A program made the position numbers and the translations under genes. Below, in pieces: positions 55,373 to 64,000 of a stretch of 64,000 bases of DNA. The stretch is from Larix kaempferi. Its lineage: Eukaryota > Streptophyta > Pinopsida > Pinales > Pinaceae. The stretch is taken from positions 19,512,001-19,576,000 of the forward strand of contig BSBM01000150.1 in the NCBI GenBank assembly GCA_027924585.1. The letters are read 5' to 3'. How positions within the stretch are numbered: position 1 is the first letter of the stretch; every line of letters starts with the position of its first letter. The notes beneath the pieces were generated by a model. That model was given only the letters and a program-made list of their open reading frames with translations, searched no databases and was not told the DNA's origin.

Positions 55373-56626
55373 ATTTAATTAGGAAATTTACTAATCCTCT
55401 TTTTAAAATAGGCATCTAACATAACCATATATTTGTTATTTTCACCATTTTTTAATAATGAAACCTATTAATGTATATCAACCACTTTAAATATGTAGTT
55501 ATGCTAATGAATATTGATGAATATTACATATTTTTAAATGATACATAAAAAATAAATATTACTATTACATATTTTTAATGATACATTAAAAAAATAATTT
55601 TTTTCTTTGGAGTTGTAGTTGTGGTTTTATAATACAGTTCCAGTCATATTGTAAATTATTAGGGAATTCATTAAGGGCAACATAAATACTTTTAGAAGTT
55701 GTAGTTGTGTTTTTATAGTAGTCTTTCTTCAATAGATTGCATATGTTCATTATAAATATCAAGCCGATTAATTAAGAAAACAAAAACATTCTTATGGAGT
55801 TGTAATTATGCTTTTAATAGTGTCAATAAATTAGATTGTATGATTCGAGGTTTGTTGTGATTGTTGTGACTTGTGATTGAAGAAATGGGGATTGCATCAT
55901 CTAAACCTTAGCATGTGGAGAGGGTTAGAGGTCTTTTGTGATTTATGTGACTCATGATTATAGGAATGACAAGCAGTCTAGAAGAAATAGTGGTAGTGAA
56001 CCAAGAATTGAAAGAAGAGTCGAGGAGTTGAAACTATACAAAGTAGAGAAGCCACAAATAGTGGCCTTGAACCAAAACTAAAAGAGGCTAAAGATAATGG
56101 GACACCTTGAGGAGATGCTTAATTTCATTTACAAGGGGAGTTTGATGCAAGGGAATCTGTAATACAACTAAATCCAAGAGTGCATAAAACTATCACGATA
56201 TGAGTTATAGGTAGATGAGTGTGCAAAATATGAGATTGGCACAATTCAACAAAACAAGAGTGGTGCATATAGATGCTAAAGTGGATAAAGCTGAGGTGTA
56301 GATAAATTGATGAAAAAAAGTTCTAAATTCATCGGCATGATAAAGACATGCCGGTGCAAGAGTGCAATAGGAAGAGTGATTGGTGAGGACGTATAGAAGG
56401 AACATGCACCTAAAGAGAAATCCTAGCAAGAAAGGTTTAGGGACCTGATAATGACGGTGCATGGAATTAAGCACATGTGTAATAGAGGAAAAATATAAAG
56501 AAGGATAATTGAGGGAATTAGGTGCACATGGAAAGGCACATACACTATATAGAGAAATGTGCAATAGATGGTTGTAGGATAATAATTATATATGAACCAA
56601 GGAAATATGAAGACTTATATGACAAT
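55373..56626. other. AT-rich spacer with short dispersed repeats
   Basis: No gene. The block at 55915-56100 matches 30960-31135. aacattcttatggagttg near 55790 matches 27510. A minus-strand ORF at 56205-56564 has no recognisable domain. Confidence 0.5.
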
Positions 56627-56643
56627 ACAATACTTACACGTCA

Positions 56644-58016
56644 CCCCGGATGCAGGTGGATACATGGATGGGGCACATGGAGGCGCCATGGAGGATGGGC
56701 TCCCAATCCAATGCGCTGGAAAGTGGAATGACTGCGGATTTATTGTGCCAGGGGGGACGAGCTCAGTGGAATTCACTTCACCTGCTAAGTATGTCTTGTC
56801 AACGATGGGAAATGGGGCCTTGGGGTATCATCACCATTAAACCTACTATCATGACTATTATGCTCCCCTGCGCGACATCCATGAGATTTAACTTCAGGCT
56901 TCTTGATATGGCGGGTGAGATGGCCCTCAATTGAAATTGCATTTGGCTGGTTGTAGGGGTGATTCTAGCCTCGCGAATTGCTGCTCTGGTGGGTGTGGTC
57001 TTCATCTGCTCCTTGTCCATGCCGAGACAGCAAGGAAATCCAAGGCGGGGAGGGGCCGACCGTGGTTCTGCTCGTGGTGCTGACAGGATCAACTTGGAAT
57101 GGGAAACAATAAATGGATATGTTGACAATGTCTCCAATTTGGTCCATTGCTTGATAGATGATTGGGAGGCGTGCAAGGTCTCTGATATCTTAGCCTATGG
57201 CAAGCATGGGAACTAGATTAATTACTATTGGCTGGTTAAGAATATGATGGCAACTCTAGTGGAGGAGATGATGGCCAATTGGAACATGACCAAAGCCACG
57301 ATTCTGGACATTAGAGCTAACCTAGTTCAGCTGGATGAGAAGCTCAATGGCCTGGACTCCAGCTTTTTTGGGGGGAATTACTCCATGGATCATAGCCTTG
57401 GTGTGCGTGAAGGCTCTGAGCGTGGTGGCGTGACGAGAGAGGCAGTGTGGCATGATGGTGTCTCTTGAGCTGCTGAAGTCGAACCTTTTGGAGCCAAGGC
57501 TCAGTCGGTAGACTCTACGAAGCCACTCCCTTTCCTAGTGACATATACAACGGGGTCGTTGCAGCACAAGTGAGTCAGAGAGCAGGAAGAGGGCAACGTC
57601 TCCCCTCGACACAAAGCCAAGCCACAGACTCCCAAGCTCCCCTCTTAGGGCTTGGACTAGGATTTTTTTAGCGACTGCTCAATTTTGGAAACAAAGCCAT
57701 ATTCTCCTCATGCAGAAGCAAGTTCCTAGGCTGGCCATGGTAGCTTCATGTTCCTTCTGTGATTTTCAATTTTTTTGTTTCAATTTGCTACATAGTTTGT
57801 TTCTTTGTCAGTTAATTACTATCGCTATGCATGAACAATGTTGGGATTCCTACTCTGCCTGGTCTCCCTATACATGCTCATTTTATAAAGACAATAGCTT
57901 CTTCAACGTTTTTGAGCACCTGGGGTGGTGGTTTCACCACCTCAGACCACCTTAGTTTACTGATTGTCATGTAATTTTTTATTCTCCTGTTTAATATATA
58001 GTTGCAGCTTTACAAA
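56644..58016 (+). mobile_element. Probable 5'-truncated LINE or LINE-mobilised sequence
   Basis: It is flanked by an imperfect direct repeat, acaatacttacacgtca (56627-56643) against acaaatacttacatgtca (58017-58034). The end, tgtttaatatatagttgcagctttacaaaac, resembles plant LINE tails. Inside there is no RT. Open pieces at 56959-57216 and 57244-57468 (plus) encode an Arg/Gly-rich start (RQQGNPRRGGADRGSARG) and a hydrophilic, helix-prone part (MEEMMANWNMTKATIL-like). They are in the same frame, separated by TAG at 57214-57216. They may be the extra ORF seen after RNase H in other LINEs here. Confidence 0.5.
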
Positions 58017-58034
58017 ACAAATACTTACATGTCA

Positions 58035-58650
58035 AGAAAAAGAAACATAAGGAAGGTGGAAAACCACCAAGAAAGACGAAGCGGTAAGTGGGAGCTCGAA
58101 TAGATAAGATACTACCAAAAAGGATTGTCGCTTGACGAATATACATCAATCCCTTATGGAAATTGGTAGTGTATATTAATACATAATAATTGTTCTATTA
58201 TGATGTTTAGAATCATAAAGACTAAACAAGGCTCAAAGTAAGCACCAAGACATTTATGTAGATTTTAATCTATATATCTAATAATCTTAATGTTTAGAAT
58301 CATAAAAAGTTAACCAAAACTAAAAAAAAAAAACTAAAATATTTATGCAATTTTTACATATAAATATGTATCTTTGAACTATATATGTAATAGTTGTATA
58401 ATGTATTTGTAATTTTTATCTTTATTTTTAAATTTTCTTACAATTTAAAGTCAGATACAAAAATAATTTATAATAAAAATGTAAAACAATCCTTTTTTCA
58501 TATAAAAAAAATTATATTGTCTACTTTAGATTTAAAAATAAATTTAATTATAAAATTATAAAATATTTTAAATCCTAACTTTGAATAGAAAGAATAAAAT
58601 ATATAATAAATACCAACCTATTATTTTATAATATAGCTTATTATTGAATC
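58035..58650. other. AT-rich spacer
   Basis: Nothing recognisable. The phrase atgtttagaatcataaa occurs twice (near 58202 and 58290). Confidence 0.5.
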
Positions 58651-58961
58651 AATTTTTTTTTACAACAACGGTTAATGATATTTTATATTAAAAAAGAGAC
58701 GGTATTACAAAAAGGATGGGAAGACTGATCCCCAAAATGGAGAGCTATCATGACTAGCTCATCACACTCAAGTCTATGCAGGTCATACATATACCCTATT
58801 CTGCGACAAATGAAAATTCTTACAAACTTTCCTAGAAGAAAACTACAGAAGAAATACATAACGCGAAGAGAAACACCGGACTAGCTTCTACAATCCTTTG
58901 CAAAAAAAAAAGGGCCATAACATAAAATTTCTGTAAATACATGGACGAGCAAACAAAGAGT

Positions 58962-59753
58962 TCAACAGTTGACATGTTGCTGGTGGACGTTCTTCTCCTT
59001 GTTCCCAGCCGCAGCTCCGGCGTTATCATCAACGATGCCATGGAAGACAGTGGAGTTGTTCCTAATATCAGACCTTATGCCATTGATCTTTGCTTCAACA
59101 ATTCTAAGACTGCTGTGCAGGGACTTAATTTGGGTGCTCAGATCCACCGAACAGGGGCAATCGTTCTCAAATTTTCCAGCCAGCATGTCAAAATACTCCT
59201 TCAACTTACTGCTACCACTGCGAACTTCAGAGTTCGTGATCTGAAAAAATGTGGAAAGGTGAGATATGGATTTTTTAAGGCCTGAGTTCTCACCTATGAG
59301 ACAACCAACTTGTGTTTCCAGCTCCTGCAAATGCGAATGGACCTCAGAGGACGAACTATCCAACCATTGAGGAGACCCCAAATTAATGAAACCACTGTTA
59401 TCACCTACTGGATGCGTCCAATTCTTGTAACTGCCCAGCTCGCTGGAGTGACCACGAACGACATGCTGCGCAGAACCACCATTGTTATGTCCCTGCACCA
59501 CGTCGAGAGAATCCCAATTCCTGCCACTTGCTGGCTCATCAATTCTGGAGTGACCACGAAAGGCTTGCTGCGCAGAACCACCACGAGAAGCTTGTTGCGC
59601 AGAACCACCATTGCCCTGCCCTTGCACCACATTGAGAGCTGAGAGATATATTTTCATTCCAACCCCCCTCGAATGGACCTAGAGGTGTTTCCTACATCGA
59701 AGGCACTGCAGTGCAGGGAGGTTCAGACCAGCGCTGTGATTATCATCCTCCAT
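58962..59753 (-). pseudogene. Extra ORF downstream of LINE RNase H (ORF3-like)
   Basis: An ATG at 59753 opens 263 codons to a stop at 58962-58964, with one internal TAG (59679-59681). The start has a Cys pair (LQCLRCRKH). A Gly/Ser/Gln repeat of the type VVQGQGNGGSAQQ and VVQGHNNGGSAQH follows, with a shorter GGSAQQAFRGHS between. The C-terminal 120 residues are helix-prone (VHSHLQELETQVGCLIGENS). It lies between the RNase H and the LINE 3' end, so it is part of the element. I know no standard LINE protein at this place. A captured host exon is possible. Confidence 0.55.
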
Positions 59754-60176
59754 GTTTAACCTGAAAATACAAACCTAGCTCTCAGCGCGGAAGGAGTCCT
59801 ACAGAATGCCAGGCTTATCACCCTCGAGTGAGTTATATGTTGAGGGTTCCTCGGAGCCTGGTCTCAATGAATTCCCGCATGTGAGATAGGTGGAGTCAGC
59901 TGGTGGAGGCCGCCAAGTGTGTCGAGAGGACGCGGGAAGGGATTGAGGAGGAGAGGGGGATCCCAATGAGATCTTGTGATAACTCAATTTCATATTTGGG
60001 TTGGGACTATAGTTTATAGGATTGTGGTAAAAGAAATCCCAAGCCGAGAGAGAGCGCTTCAATAGTGCAATCATGGGTTTCAATAGAAAACCAGGAAGGG
60101 GGGTTAAGGGACCCAATTGATGTCAAGGTTTTGACCATTTCTAATCAATAATCCACAATCCAAACTAGAACCTATA

Positions 60177-63100
60177 TTAAATGATGTCTGCTTTCTGGTT
60201 TTTGTTCCTCAAGATGTGAAGAAAGGTGATAGAGTTAAAATCCTTAGCCACGTAGATGAAGAGATGATGGAGCTTGGAGACTGGTTTTCTACGATTTTTG
60301 GCCAAAGACCTGGCTTCCCTGATAACCAACATTGAGTCTCCAAAGGCCACGAGATCCTTGACATCTTCGTTCCTTGAGATTTCCATTCCTTTGATCAGTG
60401 CGAGCCATTCCACATCATTATTTGTCCTCCTGCCGATTCCCCAGGCAAAGTATTTCACCTTGTTTCCCTCAGAGTCAAGAAGGACTCCTCCCGCACATGC
60501 CAACCCAGGATTGCCTTTCAAGGCACCATCAAAGAATAGGATGTGACTACCAAGAGTCTTGATCCAGAGCTGAAGTTCCTTTGGTTCCATTATGATGTGC
60601 CAATTTTGGGGCTTATGCTTCTTGGAAGAGTGAGCCGAGAGGGAATAGTGGTGGGAGATCAAGAGGTCTGCCACCCAATTTTTCTCTTCCACATTTAAGG
60701 GTTCCTTGATAATGTTTTTCATACCTCTCGAGGAGAGGGAATCAATCCAGAGTGCTTTTGCAGAAGAAAGGACTTTAAATGGGGTGGCCCTGATAACTTC
60801 AAAAATTTCTTTGTTCCTGGAAGTCCAGAGTTTCCAGCATATGAATTTGGGGAAGGTGACCCAAGCTCTTTTGAAGTCCAGCTTCCTAAACAACGAATTT
60901 TGGTAGTAGAGATGCCAGTTTGCAAAGAGGTCATTCTAGTTTGTTGGAAGGATTAAGTTTGGTTGGATATCCCGGTAGGCATGGTTCCATACCTCTTGGG
61001 AGAAACTGCATTCCAAAAAGAGATGGTCTATCATTTCCTCAGCTTGCTTGCAAAGAATGCATATGGTTGGGCCTTCAATCCCCCTTTTCCTGAGATTCTC
61101 GACAGTTAGAGTCTTCCTGTGAGCAAGAGTCCAGTAGAAGGCGTTTACTTTTGGAAGCCCATCCATGTCCCAGACTTTGTTCCACTTGCTATCCTTGATG
61201 TGAAGATTGTTAAGGGAATCCATAAAACCATAACCCTCCTTAACAGAGTATGAGCCCGCTTTTCCCCAGCCATGCTTCTCTCTCATAGTTTGATGGATGG
61301 GAAGAGAACCATGAAACAAGGAGAGAAGTGCACTATAGTCATGAAGAAGGTGCTCCGGGAGCTCCATATTGAGCCATCCCGTCCATCTTCCCTGGTTGGA
61401 CCAAGAGGACAAGTTGAACAGAGTATGAATATTAGCATGCTCCATCCAATTTTTTAAATTGAGGAATTCATGCAGTGAATTTACGGGCGGGCTGGAGCAA
61501 TAGTTATCCTTCCAAATTTGTATTTGCTTACCGTTGTTGGGGATCCAAAAAATATTACATTGGATGATGAAAGCCACTCGCTTACAGAGGTTCCAAATAG
61601 AAGACCCTCTTTTGCCCTGATCAATATTCTCCACACAACGGCTTCTGCTTCCAGACATATATTTTTTGTAGAAGATTTCCTTCCACCACGCCTTCTTTCC
61701 AGAAATGATCCTCCATAGAATTTTGGCACCGAGAGCAAGGTTCATAATCGAAGGGTCTTTGATCCTTGCCCCACCATACATTTTGGGTCTGCACACTGTG
61801 TCCTAGTTGATCAAGTGAAACTTTTTAGATTGATTGGATTTCCCTCCCCACCATAAGAATTTCCTGAGCTCTTTAGTAATTTCTAGCATCACAGTTTTAG
61901 GGGCAAGAGAAATGGAGCAGGCGTAGAGAGGATAGGTAGAAAGAATGGAGTTAATAAGGACCAATTTTCTAGCGGGATTTAGCCATATGGAACCCCAATA
62001 GTTGATTTTGTTTTTGATTTTTTCAATCAGCCCATGCCAATCTGCAACTCTTTTACTCCCCTTAAAGATAGGAATACCGAGATAATTAAAGGAATTCCAA
62101 GCTATGATTCCTTCAAAACCCAGGATTCTTGCAATTTTTGGAAGTACCCCTGGGGTGCAGTTCCGGCCGTAGATTTTGGACTTGGTTGAGTTAACTTTGC
62201 CATCAGAAGATTTGAGGAAAGTGGTAAGGACTTGGTTGAATCTATCAGCAATGATAGTGGAGGCTCCCCCAAGTAAAATGGTATCATATGCAAACTGAGA
62301 GTGGTTAACCGGCTTGACACCTTTGAAATTTTTTATTCCATCTAAGTCTGCTGACTCTTGCAGAAGGTGGAGTTTCCTACTCATAGATTCAACAACTAAG
62401 AGAAAAAGGAAAGGAGACAAAGGGCAGCCTTGGCGCAAACCCCTGGTAGCTTGGAAGAAGTTAGTGGGTCTGCCATTGACTAAGGGGGGAATCCAGGGGT
62501 TGTTGATGCACGCTTTTACCCATCGTACGAATATTCTAGAGAATCCAAACTTAATCATGATTTCAAAAAGAAAGTGATGATTTACTCTATCAAAAGCATT
62601 AGCCATGTTGAGCTTGATGGCCATACCTTGATACTTTTTTTCAATTATGGAGTGGATCACTTCTTGTATAACGATGATATTATCCAGGATTTGGCGACCA
62701 ACAATGAAGCCCCCTTGAGATTCTGAGATGAGCTTCCCTATAAATGTTTTCATTCTGGTGGCAAGAATCTTAGAGAATTTTATAGGAGGTATTGCAAAGA
62801 GAGATCGGACTGAAGTGATCAATGGAGCTAGGGGTTTTCTCTTTAGGGATTAGAGCAAGGAAGGAGGAATTGGTGGCCCATCCAATTTTGTCTTTCTTCC
62901 TGGTCCAGTTGAGCATATGGTTCAAGTCCTCTTTAATTATCTCCCAGGCGGCCCGGTAAAAGTTGATGGTGAACCCGTTGGGGCTAGGAGCCTTGTCAGC
63001 TTGAAGAGACCAGATGGTGTTCAAAATTTCATGCTCCAGGATCGGTTTGGAGAGCTCTCTATTAGCATTGTTCGAGACAAGATTGGGGATGCCTGAAAAA

Positions 63101-64000
63101 ATATCTACTTGTTCTTCTGGATCAGTATCCCCACTGTCCATGAAGAGCTCGCTGAAGTGATTGAAAGCATGGAGTTTTAAGTCCTCTCTCCCACTTATCT
63201 TTACTCCATTTTGATTCTTCAGCTCCCCTATAGTGTTTTGGCTACATCGGGCCTTAGTCTGATTATTAAAATATTTCGTATTGCTGTCACCTCCCTTAAT
63301 TCATAACTGTCTAGATTTAACTCTCCATATTTCTTCTTCCTGCTTGGACACAATGAGGATTTTCAGGTCTAAATCTTTTTCCTAGCTTAGAGAGCAAGGC
63401 GTCACTTCCTCCATCTCCATTCTTTGGTGAAGTTTGACAAGCTCATCCTGAAGGTTGAGTTTGGTATGACAGGGGTTTTTGAAGGATGACTTGGACCAAC
63501 ATTTGAGCGCAGATTTCACAACTCTAAGCTTGGATTCCCAATGAAGCTAGGAGATCCAGAGTAGCTCGAGTTCTAGGCATTGCTGACAAGATAAAAAAAA
63601 AACGGGTTCCTGAAGCTAGAGAGGGTTAAAGCAAAAGGGTATTGGTCCAAGGTTTTCAGGAGGAGTGAGGGATAAGGCGATAGGCCTATGATCAAAAGCA
63701 ACATAGGGAAGGGTGAAGGAGCAAGCTAAAATATCAGAGTGAAAGAAGGAGGAGCTTACCAAGAACCAATCCAGCTTAGCCGCAATGTGCCCAACTCCGC
63801 ATCTCTTGTTGTTCCAGGTATATTTTCCATTTTTCAGCGGAATTTCCATTAGATCTAGATAAACGATTAAGTCCTCAATCTTTTCACCGAAGGGATCACG
63901 AACAATACTGCCTCCTCGCTTCTCCTATTCAGATTTGGTAGCATTAAAATCTCCAACAATGATGAGATTTTTCCCGTGCATGCTCTCCTTAAGGTTGTTG
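60177..64000 (-). pseudogene. LINE ORF2: endonuclease to RNase H, RT active site lost
   Basis: The endonuclease end has VGDFNAT at about 63955, TAG soon after, and FDHRPIAL in place of the usual SDH (63616-63849). RT starts at 63141 and shifts frame near 62800. Motif A reads KLNMANAFDRV where KLDMAK.YDRV is expected. Motif C reads FAYDTILL where FADDTILL is expected, so both catalytic Asp positions are hit. TAG codons lie at 61803-61805 and 60936-60938. The zinc region has CILC and HLFLEC (about 61060-61000). RNase H (60500-60177) keeps its acidic residues: FFDGALKG, NNDVEWLAL, FGDSMLV and NQKADII, then a stop. Confidence 0.8.

Larger units (their letters stand above)
58651..64000 (-). mobile_element. 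Large LINE, minus strand, 5' end beyond the window
   Basis: On the minus strand it runs from the endonuclease at the window edge through RT, zinc-binding region and RNase H. An extra ORF and a 3' end reading accgtctcttttttaatata and an A-run (58651-58659, seen as T) follow. The 3' boundary rests on that A-run, and the matching target duplication cannot be checked because the 5' end is outside. Frames are broken by TAG codons and at least one frameshift, so this copy is inactive. Confidence 0.8.

Noticed and set aside
1-64000. CRISPR arrays, operons, ribosome-binding sites, bacterial terminators
   Set aside because: The window is plainly eukaryotic (spliced WRKY gene, LINEs, SINEs). Regular repeats here are tandem or interspersed plant repeats.

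Overview
This window looks like nuclear DNA from a seed plant with a large, transposon-rich genome. The reasons are an intron-containing WRKY transcription factor gene, a fragment of cinnamate 4-hydroxylase (CYP73, lignin pathway), plant L1-type LINEs with a C-terminal RNase H, gypsy-type gag and copia-type LTR remnants, tRNA-derived SINEs and a PIF1/Helitron-type helicase. The low gene density and layers of old and young elements would suit a gymnosperm, but that is only a guess. I found one credible host gene. Nearly everything else is mobile-element sequence or degraded AT-rich spacer.

Layout: 0-1.1 kb holds a decayed LINE end. 1.97-3.45 kb is a non-autonomous retroposon with a perfect 16-bp target-site duplication (TSD) and a LINE-like 3' tail. 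4.07-7.04 kb is copy A of a dispersed repeat, carrying a SINE. 7.14-13.07 kb is a minus-strand LTR retrotransposon that encodes gag plus a coiled-coil extension but no protease, RT or integrase. 15.55-17.16 kb is a solo LTR inserted in an older copia-like remnant whose LTR survives at 17.29-17.61 kb. 18.04-24.74 kb is a full-length LINE with a 13-bp TSD and an intact 1378-residue ORF2. 27.7-29.3 kb is a four-exon group IIb WRKY gene on the minus strand. 31.3 kb has a second SINE.

33-48 kb is a repeat-dense region. It contains a 180-bp GC-rich array, a 514-bp tandem duplication, a complex array at 36.4-38.4 kb running into a PIF1-like helicase pseudogene, a minus-strand coiled-coil gene with 35-residue repeats, and a second GC-rich block. 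At 48.7-48.9 kb a C4H fragment abuts a fragment of the window's own WRKY gene. 49.5-52.25 kb is copy B of the dispersed repeat, followed by a degenerate 10-bp-period minisatellite (53.0-53.6 kb). A 5'-truncated LINE with a perfect 19-bp TSD follows (53.65-55.35 kb), then another probable LINE fragment (56.6-58.0 kb). A large minus-strand LINE fills 58.65 kb to the window end, with a dead RT and an extra ORF after RNase H.

The elements interact in recognisable ways. The full-length LINE at 18.0 kb is a plausible source of enzyme for the non-autonomous retroposon at 2.0 kb, since the two share a 3' tail. The gag-only LTR element would need pol from elsewhere. Insertions are nested and can be ordered. 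The stop-codon spectrum in the LTR element (12 TAG, 3 TGA, 1 TAA, no frameshift over about 2.8 kb) suggests decay of a silenced, methylated copy. All identifications come from reading motifs; no database search was run.
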